64,000 bases of DNA from Achromobacter sp. Marseille-Q4962 (GCF_943737005.1 NZ_CALSFU010000007.1:124001-188000); one strand, 5' to 3'. Shown: positions 39,325 through 49,158, numbered from the stretch's first letter. Made by a program: numbers and translations. The notes: generated by a model not told the origin, from the sequence alone.

Positions 39325-41007
39325 ATGTCCCAGCAAAAATCCCGTTTAGGCGGTCATATCCTGGTCGACCAGCTCGTGGCCCAGGGCGTCAAACATGTGT
39401 TCTGCGTGCCCGGCGAAAGCTATCTGGCGGTGCTGGACGGTCTGCATGACGCGAACATCGAGGTCACGGTGTGCCGCCAGGAAGGCGGCGCGGCCATGAT
39501 GGCCGACGCGCACGGCAAGCTCACCGGCGAACCCGGCATCTGCATGGTGACGCGCGGCCCCGGCGCCTCCAACGCCCTGGCCGGCGTGCACATCGCCAAG
39601 CAGGATTCCACGCCGCTCATTCTCTTCGTGGGCCAGATCGAGCGCGGCATGCGCGAGCGCGAAGCCTTCCAGGAAATGGACTACCGCGCCGTGTTCGGCA
39701 CCCAGGCCAAGTGGGTTACCGAGATCGACCAGGTCGAACGCATTCCCGAGCTGATCTCGCGCGCCTTCCACGTCGCCACCTCGGGCCGGCCCGGTCCGGT
39801 CGTGATCGCCCTGCCGGAAGACATGCTGGTGGAGTCGGCCGAGGTGGCCGACGCGCCGCGCTACGAGGTCATCGAGAGCGCGCCCGCGGCCGGCCAGATG
39901 GCCGAGCTGCAAAAGCTGCTGGCCGAGGCCCGCAACCCCGTCGCCATCCTGGGCGGCTCGCGCTGGAACGCGCAGGCCGTGGCGCAATTCGCCGATTTCG
40001 CGCAGCGCCACGCCCTGCCCACGGCGGTGTCGTTCCGCCGCCAGATGCTGTTTCCGGCCGATCACCCCTGCTACATCGGCGACGTGGGCCTGGGCATCAA
40101 CCCGGCGCTGGCCAAGCGCGTGGCCGACGCCGACCTGATCCTGCTGGTGGGCGGGCGCATGTCCGAGAACCCCAGCCAGTCGTATACCCTGCTGGACATC
40201 CCCGTGCCGCGCCAGAAGCTGGTGCACGTGCATCCCGACAGCGCCGAGCTGGGCCGCGTGTACCGTCCCACCCTGGCCGTCAACACCTCGCCGGCGGCGT
40301 TCGCGCAGGCGCTGTCCGACCTGAAAGCGCCCGCCCGGCCGGCCTGGGCGGACGACACGCGCGCCATGCGCGAGTCGTATCTCAAGTGGAGCGACCCGGC
40401 CTCCATCACGACGCCGGGCAGGCTGCAGATGGGCCAGGTCATGGCCTATCTCGAATCCCACCTGCCGGCCGACGCCATCATGACCAACGGCGCGGGCAAC
40501 TACGCCACCTGGCTGCACCGCTTCCATCGCCACACCCGCTACGGCACCCAGCTCGCGCCCACCTCGGGCTCCATGGGCTACGGACTGCCCGCCGCGGTGG
40601 GCGCCAAGCGCGTCCGGCCCGACAAGACCGTGGTGTGCTTCGCGGGCGACGGCTGCTTCCTCATGCATGGCCAGGAATTCGCCACCGCCGTGCAGTACGA
40701 CCTGCCCATCATCGTGGTGCTGGTGGACAACGGCATGTACGGCACCATCCGCATGCACCAGGAGCGGCACTATCCCGGCCGCATCTCGGCCACCGCCCTG
40801 AAGAACCCGGACTTCGCCGATTACGCGCGCGCCTTCGGCGGCCACGGCGAGCGCGTGGAAACCACCGAGGAATTCGGCCCGGCCTTCGAGCGCGCGCTGG
40901 CCAGCGGCAAGCCCGCCATCCTGCACTGCCTCATCGATCCCGAAACCATTTCGCCGTCGACCACGCTGCAGAAGATCCGCGAGGCGGCCCTCAAGGCGCG
41001 GCAATGA
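39325..41007 (+). CDS. Thiamine pyrophosphate-dependent enzyme (acetolactate synthase-like)
   Basis: A 560-residue ThDP enzyme of the acetohydroxyacid synthase/decarboxylase superfamily. The activating Glu is in VCRQEGGAAMMADAHGKL. The diphosphate motif is FAGDGCFLMHGQEF through VVLVDNGMYG. The central domain (NPVAILGGSRWNAQAV) is the nucleotide-binding-like fold. No regulatory small subunit gene is adjacent, so it is more likely a catabolic decarboxylase, ligase or oxalyl-type enzyme than biosynthetic IlvB. It is divergent from a GcvA-like LysR gene. The start MSQQKSRLGG at 39325 is the first family-like residue run. Confidence 0.9.
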   Translation: MSQQKSRLGGHILVDQLVAQGVKHVFCVPGESYLAVLDGLHDANIEVTVCRQEGGAAMMADAHGKLTGEPGICMVTRGPGASNALAGVHIAKQDSTPLILFVGQIERGMREREAFQEMDYRAVFGTQAKWVTEIDQVERIPELISRAFHVATSGRPGPVVIALPEDMLVESAEVADAPRYEVIESAPAAGQMAELQKLLAEARNPVAILGGSRWNAQAVAQFADFAQRHALPTAVSFRRQMLFPADHPCYIGDVGLGINPALAKRVADADLILLVGGRMSENPSQSYTLLDIPVPRQKLVHVHPDSAELGRVYRPTLAVNTSPAAFAQALSDLKAPARPAWADDTRAMRESYLKWSDPASITTPGRLQMGQVMAYLESHLPADAIMTNGAGNYATWLHRFHRHTRYGTQLAPTSGSMGYGLPAAVGAKRVRPDKTVVCFAGDGCFLMHGQEFATAVQYDLPIIVVLVDNGMYGTIRMHQERHYPGRISATALKNPDFADYARAFGGHGERVETTEEFGPAFERALASGKPAILHCLIDPETISPSTTLQKIREAALKARQ

Positions 41008-41020
41008 CGCGGCCGGCAGC

Positions 41021-41044
41021 CCGGCGCGCCCGCGGGCGCGCCGG
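41021..41044. terminator. 24-bp perfect palindrome after the ThDP enzyme gene
   Basis: CCGGCGCGCCCG and its reverse complement are directly joined, 13 bases after the stop. It folds as a GC hairpin but has no T-run, so attenuation rather than full termination before gcdH is possible. An AT-rich stretch (41054-41080) that may hold a gcdH promoter follows. Confidence 0.4.
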
Positions 41045-41114
41045 CTTGTCGCGCCAAATATTTTAGATTTAAACTATTCAGCATTCCATACCGGACAAGA
41101 TAGCGGAGACCAGC

Positions 41115-42308
41115 ATGTCCTCGAACCCCTCCTTCCATTGGCAAGACCCCCTGCTGCTGGACCAGCAGCTCACCGAAGAAGAGCGCATGGTGCGCGACGC
41201 CGCGCATGCCTACGCCCAGGACAAGCTGGCCCCGCGCGTGCTCAACGCCTTCCGCAACGAGCAGACCGACCCGGCCATCTTCGCCGAAATGGGCGAGCTG
41301 GGCCTGCTGGGCGCCACCATTCCCACCGAGTACGGCGGCGCGGGCCTGAACTACGTCTGCTACGGCCTCATCGCGCGCGAAGTCGAGCGCGTGGACTCCG
41401 GCTACCGTTCCATGATGAGCGTGCAATCGTCGCTGGTCATGGTGCCCATCAACGAATTCGGCAGCGAAGCCCAGAAGCAGAAGTACCTGCCCAAGCTGGC
41501 GCGCGGCGAATGGATCGGCTGCTTCGGCCTCACTGAACCCAACCACGGCTCCGATCCCGGCGGCATGGAAACCCGCGCCGTCAAGACGGCCGACGGCTAC
41601 ACGCTCACCGGCAACAAGATGTGGATCACCAATTCGCCCATCGCCGACGTGTTCGTGGTGTGGGCCAAGTGCGTGGGCGGCGAATACGACGGCAAGATCC
41701 GCGGCTTCATCCTGGAAAAGGGCATGCAGGGCCTGTCCGCCCCGGCCATCCACGGCAAGGTGGGCCTGCGCGCTTCCATCACCGGCGAAATCGTGATGGA
41801 CGAAGTGGAAGTCTCCGAAGCCCAGATGATGCCCGGCGTAACCGGCCTGAAGGGCCCGTTCACGTGCCTGAACTCCGCCCGCTACGGCATCGCCTGGGGC
41901 GCGCTGGGCGCGGCCGAGGCCTGCTGGCACACCGCCCGCCAATACACGCTGGACCGCAAGCAGTTCGGCCGCCCGCTGGCCGCCAACCAGCTCATCCAGA
42001 AGAAACTGGCCGACATGCAGACCGAGATCACCCTGGGCCTGCAAGGCTGCCTGCGCCTGGGCCGCATGAAAGACGAAGGCACGGCCGCGGTGGAAATCAC
42101 TTCCATCATGAAGCGCAATTCCTGCGGCAAGGCGCTGGACATCGCCCGCCTGGCCCGCGACATGCTGGGCGGCAACGGCATCTCCGACGAGTTCGGCGTG
42201 GCCCGCCACCTGGTGAACCTCGAAGTGGTCAACACCTACGAAGGCACACACGACGTGCACGCCCTCATCCTGGGCCGCGCCCAGACCGGCATCCAGGCGT
42301 TCTACTGA
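41115..42308 (+). CDS. gcdH: Glutaryl-CoA dehydrogenase
   Basis: A 397-residue FAD acyl-CoA dehydrogenase best matching glutaryl-CoA dehydrogenase, which oxidises and decarboxylates glutaryl-CoA to crotonyl-CoA in lysine and tryptophan breakdown. Diagnostic segments are [20 protein letters not shown] at the start, [16 protein letters not shown], the [22 protein letters not shown] helix, and the catalytic Glu in [25 protein letters not shown] precedes the ATG by 8 bases. A strong terminator follows. Unlike many relatives it has no adjacent glutarate CoA-transferase gene. Confidence 0.95.
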   Translation: MSSNPSFHWQDPLLLDQQLTEEERMVRDAAHAYAQDKLAPRVLNAFRNEQTDPAIFAEMGELGLLGATIPTEYGGAGLNYVCYGLIAREVERVDSGYRSMMSVQSSLVMVPINEFGSEAQKQKYLPKLARGEWIGCFGLTEPNHGSDPGGMETRAVKTADGYTLTGNKMWITNSPIADVFVVWAKCVGGEYDGKIRGFILEKGMQGLSAPAIHGKVGLRASITGEIVMDEVEVSEAQMMPGVTGLKGPFTCLNSARYGIAWGALGAAEACWHTARQYTLDRKQFGRPLAANQLIQKKLADMQTEITLGLQGCLRLGRMKDEGTAAVEITSIMKRNSCGKALDIARLARDMLGGNGISDEFGVARHLVNLEVVNTYEGTHDVHALILGRAQTGIQAFY

Positions 42309-42330
42309 TCGTCCGCCGTCCCCGCCGACA

Positions 42331-42361
42331 AAGCGCCGCGCAAGCGGCGCTTTGTTTTTTC
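42331..42361 (+). terminator. Rho-independent terminator after gcdH
   Basis: A perfect 10-bp stem (42331-42340 with 42345-42354), loop GCAA, then G and a T-run to 42361. Confidence 0.93.
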
Positions 42362-42501
42362 GGCCTCCATTGCCGTTAGCCCCGATGGCGCGGCGCGTGC
42401 GCAGGCCGTACCCTTGCGGCATCGTCCCGGCACTGGCCCGGACCGCCTCGCGCGGTCCGCCGCGTGCCCGACCCCGGATTTCCCCCCACCAGGAGTCGCG
42501 C

Positions 42502-43491
42502 ATGTTCCGCAGCCTTTCTTCCCTCCGCCTGGCGGCGGCCCTCACGCTGGCGCTGGCCGGCAACGGGGCCTGGGCCGCCACCACGCTCACCATGGCCACC
42601 GAGTATCCGGCCTCGTCCATGCCCGGCCAGGGCGTGTCCACTTTCGCGGAACTGGTGCGCGCCAAGACCGCGGGCCAGGTGGTCATAGACGCCAGCTACG
42701 ACGCCGCCAAGGGCATCAAATCGGCGGGCATGATCGATGCGGTGCAGGCGCGCAAGGTGGATGCCGGCGATGCGTTCGCCGGCGCGCTGGCCGGACAGTA
42801 TCCCGTCTTCGGCGTCTCTTCCCTGCCCTTCCTGGCGGACTCGCTGCAAAAGGCCCGCAACCTGAACAAAGCGGCGCGGCCGGCCTACGAAAAACTGCTG
42901 GCCGGGCATGGCCAGAAGCTGCTCTACACCACGCCCTGGCCGCCGTCCGGCATCTGGTCCAAACGCAAGATCGACAGTGTGGCGGCGCTGAAATCGCTGA
43001 GCATCCGCACCTACGACGCGACTTCGCAGCAGGTGATGGAAAAGGCGGGCGCCAAGGCGCAGAACATTTCGTTTTCGGACGCCATGCCGCGCATCGCCTC
43101 GGGCGAGGTGAACGCCGTGCTGTCCTCGGGCGACGGCGGCGCGGGACGCAAGCTGTGGGAGCACCTGCCGCAGTTCGCCGAGATCAACTACGCCATGCCG
43201 GTGTCCGTGGCCACCATGAACCTGGAAGCCTACAAGGCGCTGGACGCCCGGGCGCGCAAGGCCATCGACCAGGCGGCCGCCCAGACCGAAGCGGAGCAAT
43301 GGAAACGCATCGAGGGCCGCCTGCAGCAGAACTACGCCACCATGCGCAAGAACGGCGTGGCCATCAACACTTCGGTGCCGGCGCCGGTGCGCGACGCGCT
43401 GAAGCGGGCGTCGGCGGACTCGCTCAGCGCCTGGAAGGCGGCCGCCGGCCCCGACGGCGCGGCCATCCTCAAGCGCGCGGGCATACGCTAG
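42502..43491 (+). CDS. TRAP transporter substrate-binding protein (DctP family), orphan
   Basis: A 329-residue periplasmic receptor with a Sec signal peptide (residues 1-25, ending NGAWAATT). The mature start TLTMATEYPASSMPGQGVSTFAELV and the internal YTTPWPPSGIWSKRKIDSVAALKSLSIRTYD and SFSDAMPRIASGEVNAVLSSG segments fit DctP-type receptors. AGGAG precedes the ATG at 42502. No DctQ or DctM membrane genes are adjacent, so it must use permeases elsewhere or serve another role. It converges on the MaoC gene. Confidence 0.9.
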   Translation: MFRSLSSLRLAAALTLALAGNGAWAATTLTMATEYPASSMPGQGVSTFAELVRAKTAGQVVIDASYDAAKGIKSAGMIDAVQARKVDAGDAFAGALAGQYPVFGVSSLPFLADSLQKARNLNKAARPAYEKLLAGHGQKLLYTTPWPPSGIWSKRKIDSVAALKSLSIRTYDATSQQVMEKAGAKAQNISFSDAMPRIASGEVNAVLSSGDGGAGRKLWEHLPQFAEINYAMPVSVATMNLEAYKALDARARKAIDQAAAQTEAEQWKRIEGRLQQNYATMRKNGVAINTSVPAPVRDALKRASADSLSAWKAAAGPDGAAILKRAGIR

Positions 43492-43529
43492 GAAAAGGCG
43501 CGGAGCCGGCGCGGCCGGCTTCGCCGCCG

Positions 43530-43973
43530 TCAGTCGTTGCCCGAAAGATCGAACAGGCTGGTGGCATCCAGCTCGAGCACGGATTCGCCGTGCTGGTTGA
43601 GGACGGTCCAGGCCCAGGTAATGATGCCCAGGTCCGGACGCGACGACGAATGGCGCACGCCCTGCACGCGGGCTTCCAGCCGCAGCGTGTCGCCGGGCCG
43701 CACCGGCGTGCGCCAGCGCACCTCGCCCAGGCCGGGCGAGCCGAACGATTCCGAATCGTGCAGCGCCGCGTCCACCGCCATGCGCATGGCCAGCGCGCAG
43801 GTGTGCCAGCCGCTGGCGATGAGCCCGCCCCAGCGGCCCTCGGCGGCGCGTTTCAGGTCGGTATGGAACCATTGCGGATCGTAGCGCGTGGCGAATTCCA
43901 GGATTTCTTCCTGCGTGACGGCGACCGGCCCGCCCTTGATCACCATGCCGTCTTTGAATTCGGCGAATTTCAT
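43530..43973 (-). CDS. MaoC-family dehydratase
   Basis: A 147-residue single hot-dog-fold hydratase. The family motif runs ATRYDPQWFHTDLKRAAEGRWGG, where Asp and His of the (R)-hydratase active site are present, followed by LIASGWHTCALAMR. It typically hydrates (R)-specific enoyl-CoA or related thioesters. It lies 152 bases after the stop of a ThDP enzyme gene on the same strand, suggesting a shared transcript (inference). Confidence 0.92.
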   Translation of the reverse strand: MKFAEFKDGMVIKGGPVAVTQEEILEFATRYDPQWFHTDLKRAAEGRWGGLIASGWHTCALAMRMAVDAALHDSESFGSPGLGEVRWRTPVRPGDTLRLEARVQGVRHSSSRPDLGIITWAWTVLNQHGESVLELDATSLFDLSGND

Positions 43974-44125
43974 CTTGTGCAGTTCCCCTCGCGAACACGG
44001 GCGCCCGCGGCGCCCGTCCATGGCGCATGGCGCCTGTTCTGGATGTCGGCAATGGCCCCGCCGCGGCCGGGCCCGCCTTGCAGGATAGTCCAATCCGCGG
44101 CGGATTGCACCGCCGCGGACGGCGT

Positions 44126-45685
44126 TCAGATGACGGCTTCGATGAGAAACGGGCCGCGCCGCCGCAGCCCTTCCTGCAGCGCCCGCGCGAAGCCTTCCAC
44201 CGTGTCCGTGCTGACCGCCTCCACGCCCATGCCGCGCGCGAGGTGGGTCCAGCCGAGATGGGGCTCTTCGAGGTCGAGCATGCGGCGCGCATTGCGGCCC
44301 GGCGCCTCCACGCCCACGTTCTTCATTTCGCCGTGCAGCGTGGCATAGGAACGGTTGGCGAGAATGATGGTGAGGCAGTCGAGGTTCTCGCGCGCCTGCG
44401 TCCACAACGCCTGCAACGTGTACATGCCGCTGCCGTCGGCCTGCAGGGTGACCACCTTGCGGTCCGGGCAGGCCACCGCGGCCCCCGTGGCCATGGGCAG
44501 GCCGATGCCAATGGCCCCGCCGGTCAGCAGCAGCCAGTCGTGCGGGGCGCTGCCCTGGCTCAGGCGGGAGAATTCGCGTCCCTGGGTAATGGATTCGTCG
44601 CATACGATGGCCTGCTCGGGCAGCAGGCGCGCCACCAGCATGTTCACGGCGGCGCCGGTGAGTTTGCCCTGGGACGGCGGCTCCCAGGCGGGCGCGGGCG
44701 GCAGCAGGCGGGGCGCGTCGGCGGGCACGCCCAATTCGTCGGCCAGCCATTGCAGCGCGTGCTCCAGGTCGTGCTCCTGCGTGGCCAGCGTCACTTCATG
44801 GCAATCGGGCGGCGCCAGCAGGCTGGGCTTGCCCGGATAGGCGAAGAAGCCCACGGGCGCGCGCGCGCCCGCCAGCACCAGATGCCGCACGTCTTTCAGC
44901 ATGGCCACGGCCTGGTCGATGGGATAGGGCAGGCGCTCGACCGGGGTGCGCGAGCCGCCGCGTTCCACCCGCCGGTTGGAGGTTTCGGACACCAGGCGCA
45001 CGCCGGCGGCGCGGGCGATGCGGCCGGCCGTTGCCAGCGCGCCGCCGCGCAGCGCCTTGCCGCCCAGCAGCAGCACCGTGGTTTCGCCCGAGCGTATGGC
45101 CTGCGCGGCGGCGCGCACCGCTTCGGCCGAAGTGTGCGGCGCCGCCTCGACGCGCGCCCGCGCGGGTTCCGCCGCGCCGCCGGGCAGCGCCGTCCAGGCC
45201 GCGTCGGCGGGCAGGATGAGCGTGGCGACGTTGCCGGGCTCGCGGCGCGCCACGGCGATGGCCTCGGCGGCATCGGCCGAGACTTCGGCGGCCGTCTGCG
45301 TGCGCCGCACCCAGTGCGACATGGGGCGCGCCACGCCCTCCACGTCGCTGGTGAGCGGGGCATCGTATTGCACGTGATACGTGGCGTGGTCGCCCACGAT
45401 GTTGACCATGGGCGTGCGCGCGCGCTTGGCGTTGTGCAGATTGGCCAGGCCGTTGCCCAGGCCCGGACCCAGGTGCAGCAGCGTGGCCGCGGGCTTGTCG
45501 GCCATGCGGGCATAGCCGTCCGCAGCCCCCGTGACCACGCCCTCGAACAGCCCCAGCACGCAACGCATGCGCGGCTTGCGGTCGAGCGCCGCCACGAAAT
45601 GCATTTCGGACGTGCCCGGATTGGCAAAGCACACGTCCACGTCATTGGCCAGCAAGGTGTCGCAAAGGCTGTCGGCGCCGTTCAT
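44126..45685 (-). CDS. Thiamine pyrophosphate-dependent enzyme (benzoylformate decarboxylase/acetolactate synthase-like)
   Basis: A 519-residue ThDP enzyme. It begins MNGADSLCDTLLANDVDVCFANPGTSEMHFV. The activating Glu is in VLGLFEGVVTGAADGYARM. The diphosphate motif is LQADGSGMYTLQALW through IILANRSYATL, with Ala replacing the first Gly of GDG, as in a known subgroup of these proteins. It has only distant similarity to the other ThDP enzyme at 39325. The substrate is unknown; the MaoC gene downstream suggests a CoA or 2-oxoacid route. Confidence 0.9.
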   Translation of the reverse strand: MNGADSLCDTLLANDVDVCFANPGTSEMHFVAALDRKPRMRCVLGLFEGVVTGAADGYARMADKPAATLLHLGPGLGNGLANLHNAKRARTPMVNIVGDHATYHVQYDAPLTSDVEGVARPMSHWVRRTQTAAEVSADAAEAIAVARREPGNVATLILPADAAWTALPGGAAEPARARVEAAPHTSAEAVRAAAQAIRSGETTVLLLGGKALRGGALATAGRIARAAGVRLVSETSNRRVERGGSRTPVERLPYPIDQAVAMLKDVRHLVLAGARAPVGFFAYPGKPSLLAPPDCHEVTLATQEHDLEHALQWLADELGVPADAPRLLPPAPAWEPPSQGKLTGAAVNMLVARLLPEQAIVCDESITQGREFSRLSQGSAPHDWLLLTGGAIGIGLPMATGAAVACPDRKVVTLQADGSGMYTLQALWTQARENLDCLTIILANRSYATLHGEMKNVGVEAPGRNARRMLDLEEPHLGWTHLARGMGVEAVSTDTVEGFARALQEGLRRRGPFLIEAVI

Positions 45686-45844
45686 CGTCGTTCCATGGAA
45701 AAAGGCTGAAGAGCCCGCGCCGTGCGCGGGCGCGAGGCGGGAAAGGGCATCATAGGAAGGGCCGCCGCGCGCGGCTAGATCCATTCGCGCGGCGCGGCAT
45801 GGAACCAATTCCCGACGGTTCCGCAGGACGGAATTCCGGGCCGG

Positions 45845-46594
45845 TCAGGCCAGGATCTGCCCCAGAAAAGCCTGCGCGCGCTCCGAGCGCGGCGCGCGGA
45901 AGAAATTGTCCGGCGTATCGGATTCGACGATGGTCCCCTGGTCCATGAACACCACGCGGTCCCCCACTTCGCGCGCGAAGCCCATTTCGTGCGTGACGCA
46001 GACCATGGTCATGCCTTCCCGGGCCAGCTCCACCATGGTGTCGAGCACTTCCTTGACCATCTCGGGGTCGAGCGCGGAAGTCGGCTCGTCAAACAGCATG
46101 ATCTTCGGCTGCATGCACAGCGCCCGCGCAATGGCCACGCGCTGCTTCTGGCCGCCCGACAGCTGCCCCGGATACTTGGCGGCGTGCTGCGGTATGCGCA
46201 CCCGCTCCAGGTACTGCATGGCGCGCGCCCGCGCGTCCTGCGGCGCCACGCCCTTGACCAGCATGGGCGCCAGCGTGCAGTTCTCCAGCACGGTGAGATG
46301 CGGAAAGAGATTGAAGTGCTGGAACACCATGCCGACTTCGGCGCGGATGCGCTCGATGTTCTTCATGTCGTCGTCGAGCTCGATGCCGTCCACCACGATG
46401 GTGCCCTGCTGGTGCTCCTCCAGCCGGTTGAGCAGCCGGATGGTCGTCGATTTGCCCGAACCGGAAGGCCCGCACAGAATCAGCTTCTCGCCCGGCATCA
46501 CGTCCAGCGTAATGCCGTCCAGCACCTTGAAGTCGCCGTACCACTTGCTTACGCCGCGCAGCGTGATGATGGGTCGATAGTTCATTGCGTCCAT
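45845..46594 (-). CDS. Polar amino acid ABC transporter ATP-binding protein (GlnQ/HisP type)
   Basis: A 249-residue ATPase of the polar amino acid family. Walker A is [13 protein letters not shown], the Q-loop [16 protein letters not shown], the signature [15 protein letters not shown], Walker [17 protein letters not shown], and the H-loop [12 protein letters not shown]. It starts 4 bases after the permease gene. A second in-frame ATG three codons inside (MNYRP) is an alternative start. It is the last gene of a hydrolase, receptor, permease, ATPase operon. Confidence 0.96.
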   Translation of the reverse strand: MDAMNYRPIITLRGVSKWYGDFKVLDGITLDVMPGEKLILCGPSGSGKSTTIRLLNRLEEHQQGTIVVDGIELDDDMKNIERIRAEVGMVFQHFNLFPHLTVLENCTLAPMLVKGVAPQDARARAMQYLERVRIPQHAAKYPGQLSGGQKQRVAIARALCMQPKIMLFDEPTSALDPEMVKEVLDTMVELAREGMTMVCVTHEMGFAREVGDRVVFMDQGTIVESDTPDNFFRAPRSERAQAFLGQILA

Positions 46595-46598
46595 GGCG

Positions 46599-47291
46599 TC
46601 AGGCCTTGGTGATGTCGTGGTTTTCGCCGGCCCCGCTCCAGTAGCCCGGCACGGTGAGGCGACGCTCGGAGCGGCGGAAGAAATAGGAGAGCGCGCTGCA
46701 CAGCACGAAATAGATCGCGCCCACCAGCGTGTACACCGTCAGCGCCTGAAAGGTGGCGCCGGCCAGCATCTCGCCGGCGCGCATCAATTCATAGACGCTG
46801 ATGACCGCCACGAGCGAAGTCTCCTTGACCAGCACCAGCGCATAGTTGCCCAGCGCCGGGAACACTGTGCGCAGCGCCTGCGGCAGCACGATGCGGCGCA
46901 GTCGCTGCGTCTTGCGCAGGCCCAGCGCGCGCGCCGCCTCGTACTGGCCCGCATCCACCGACTGGATGCCGCTGCGGAACAGCTCGGCCAGATAGGCGCC
47001 AAAATTGAGCGTGAGCCCCAGCACGCCGGCGACGAAGCCGTTGATCACCACGCCCAGCTCCGGCAGCCCATAGTAGATGTAGAACAACTGCAGAAGCAGG
47101 GGCGTGCCGCGTATGACTTCGATGTAGAAACGCGCGGGCCGGTTCAGCAGCGGCGAGCGCGACAGGCGGCACAGGCAGACCAGCAGCCCCACCGCCATCG
47201 CGAGGAATGCCGAACAGAAAAACAGCGCCAGGGTCCAGACGGTGCCCTCGGCCAGGGGCTCCAGGTACATGCGCAGGGTATCGAGATCCAC
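46599..47291 (-). CDS. Polar amino acid ABC transporter permease (HisM/GltK type)
   Basis: A 230-residue inner-membrane permease with about five hydrophobic segments. The family signature [22 protein letters not shown] and the ATPase-docking loop [23 protein letters not shown] are clear. A single permease gene implies a homodimer. It begins 30 bases after the binding-protein stop. Confidence 0.95.
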   Translation of the reverse strand: MDLDTLRMYLEPLAEGTVWTLALFFCSAFLAMAVGLLVCLCRLSRSPLLNRPARFYIEVIRGTPLLLQLFYIYYGLPELGVVINGFVAGVLGLTLNFGAYLAELFRSGIQSVDAGQYEAARALGLRKTQRLRRIVLPQALRTVFPALGNYALVLVKETSLVAVISVYELMRAGEMLAGATFQALTVYTLVGAIYFVLCSALSYFFRRSERRLTVPGYWSGAGENHDITKA

Positions 47292-47321
47292 GTCGTGCTC
47301 CTTGTCCGTGCCGCGCGGGCG

Positions 47322-48113
47322 TCATTGGCTGAGCAGGTCGGATACGCCCCACTTCCGGCCAATGGCGGCCAGCTCGCCGTTTTTCTTCATCTCGGCCAGC
47401 GCGGCGTTCACGGCTTCCAGCAGCGCCGGATTGCCCTTCTGCACCGCCATGCCCACCTGCCACTTGCGCTGCGGCCGGTAGCCGGTGTCCAGCTTCACGC
47501 CCGGGATGTTCTTGGACTTGATCTGGTAGAGAATGCTGGGCGGATCGACAATGCCCAGGTCGATGCGGCCGGCGCGCACGTCGGCCAGCAAGGTGGAATA
47601 GTCCTGGTACGTGGAGACCTTGGTGTCGGGCATGTCCTTGATCATGTTGAACTGCACCGAGTCCACCAGCACGCCCACCCGGCTGCCCTTCATGTCCTCG
47701 AACCGGGTGTAGCGGCGGTCGGTCTTTGCGCTGACCACCACGCCTTCGCCCCACTCGTAGACCGGCGCCGAAAAGTCGATGACGCGGGCGCGCTCCTCGG
47801 TAATGAAGAGCGGCGCCGACATCAGGTCGGCGCGGCCCGAGGTAAGCGTGGGAATGAGCCCGGAGAACGGCACGTCGGCGAGCTTGTCGGACACGCCCAG
47901 ATGCCTGGCCACCCCGGCGGCCACGTCCACCATGATGCCTTCGAGCTGGTTGCTCTTCGGGTTCTTGAAGCCATGCGGCGGCGCGGAGGCGGTGGTCACC
48001 ACGTTGAGCGCCTTGTCGGCGCGGATCTCGTCCAGCGTGCGCGCGCCGGCCTGCACGGCCTGCATCGCCATGCCTGCGGCAAGCAGGCCCAGCAGCATCG
48101 ATTTCAATTTCAT
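47322..48113 (-). CDS. Polar amino acid ABC transporter substrate-binding protein
   Basis: A 263-residue family 3 receptor with a Sec signal (MKLKSMLLGLLAAGMAMQAVQA, cleavage near GAR). Characteristic are the start LDEIRADKALNVVTTASAPP, the EGIMVDVAAGVARHLG segment and the SAPLFITEERARVIDFSAPVY strand-turn. The ligand is expected to be a basic or polar amino acid; the ureohydrolase gene just upstream suggests a guanidino compound (inference). It starts 40 bases after that gene. Confidence 0.94.
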   Translation of the reverse strand: MKLKSMLLGLLAAGMAMQAVQAGARTLDEIRADKALNVVTTASAPPHGFKNPKSNQLEGIMVDVAAGVARHLGVSDKLADVPFSGLIPTLTSGRADLMSAPLFITEERARVIDFSAPVYEWGEGVVVSAKTDRRYTRFEDMKGSRVGVLVDSVQFNMIKDMPDTKVSTYQDYSTLLADVRAGRIDLGIVDPPSILYQIKSKNIPGVKLDTGYRPQRKWQVGMAVQKGNPALLEAVNAALAEMKKNGELAAIGRKWGVSDLLSQ

Positions 48114-48153
48114 GATTTCCCCTTGCTTGGATGCGGATGTGGAGATGGCCGGA

Positions 48154-49140
48154 TCAGGCCGGACGGCCTTGCGGAAACCGCTGTACTGCCGCCGCCGCCA
48201 GTGCGCAGAACTCCTGCATGACGGTGGCGGCCAGGAAGGCCGTGGCGCCGCCCACGTCCTGCGGCGGCGAAACGGTATTGACGTCGAAGGCCACGAAGTT
48301 CAGGCCGGAGATCCGGCGCAGCAGCGCCAGCCCCTCCTTGGCCGAGAGGCCGCCCCATTCCGGCGTGCACACGCCCGGCGCGCACGACGGATCGAAGATG
48401 TCCATGTCGAAGCACAGGTACACCGGCCGCATGCCGATGCGTTCGCGGATGGCCGCCAGCGTGGCGCCCGGGTCGTGATCGAACTCGTCGTAGGGCACGA
48501 TGGTGTAGCCCACCTCGCGGCCGAACTCGACCACGCCGGCCATGAAGCTGCCGCCGCGCGTGCCGACGTGGAAACTGCGGGCCACGTCCAGCAGCCCCTC
48601 CTCGGCGGCGCGGGTGAAAGTGGTGGCGGTGTTGTAGCCGGGAATGGGATAGGTGTCGGTGTGCGAATCGAAATGCAGCACGACGAAGTCCGGATGACGC
48701 CGGGCCACCGCGCGCAGCTGCGGCAGCGTCACCGCGCCGTCGCCGCCCATGGAAATGGGAATCGCGCCCGCGTCCAGGATGGCGCCGATGCCCGCCTCGA
48801 TCAGCGGGTACGAGGCCCCGGGGTCCCCCGGATGGCAAGCCACGTTGCCGACGTCCACGGCCCGCAGGAACTCGGAGGGATTGGCAACCCCGGCCCGCTG
48901 GAACAGGTCGAAAGGCCGCACCAGGCGCGACTGCTCCCGGATGGCGTCGGGCCCTTGGCGCGCGCCGACCCGGAACGGATGCGTGCCGCAATCGAAGGGA
49001 ATCCCCACCACGCAGGCGCGCGGCGCGCCCTGGCTCGCGGGCCGCGCCGGCGGCAACCCCATGAATCCCGGAACGGGCGTGAACAAGACTTCGGCGGATG
49101 GCTGCAATGCACACTCCTGGCCGGCACGATCCGCCGGCAT
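48154..49140 (-). CDS. Ureohydrolase (agmatinase/arginase family) with altered metal site
   Basis: A 328-residue member of the arginase/agmatinase family, which hydrolyses guanidino groups to urea at a two-manganese centre. The second ligand cluster is HFDSHTDTY and the third CFDMDIFDPSCAPG, both intact. The first, normally GGDH, reads SMGGDGAVTLPQ, so the His is a Gly. The base at that codon (GGC) is unambiguous in the given sequence. The ATG at 49140 has no Shine-Dalgarno, while an in-frame TTG at 49107 follows AGGAG and may be the real start. It heads the amino acid ABC operon. Confidence 0.88.
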   Translation of the reverse strand: MPADRAGQECALQPSAEVLFTPVPGFMGLPPARPASQGAPRACVVGIPFDCGTHPFRVGARQGPDAIREQSRLVRPFDLFQRAGVANPSEFLRAVDVGNVACHPGDPGASYPLIEAGIGAILDAGAIPISMGGDGAVTLPQLRAVARRHPDFVVLHFDSHTDTYPIPGYNTATTFTRAAEEGLLDVARSFHVGTRGGSFMAGVVEFGREVGYTIVPYDEFDHDPGATLAAIRERIGMRPVYLCFDMDIFDPSCAPGVCTPEWGGLSAKEGLALLRRISGLNFVAFDVNTVSPPQDVGGATAFLAATVMQEFCALAAAAVQRFPQGRPA

Positions 49141-49158
49141 TGTTTAGATTCAATCAAA

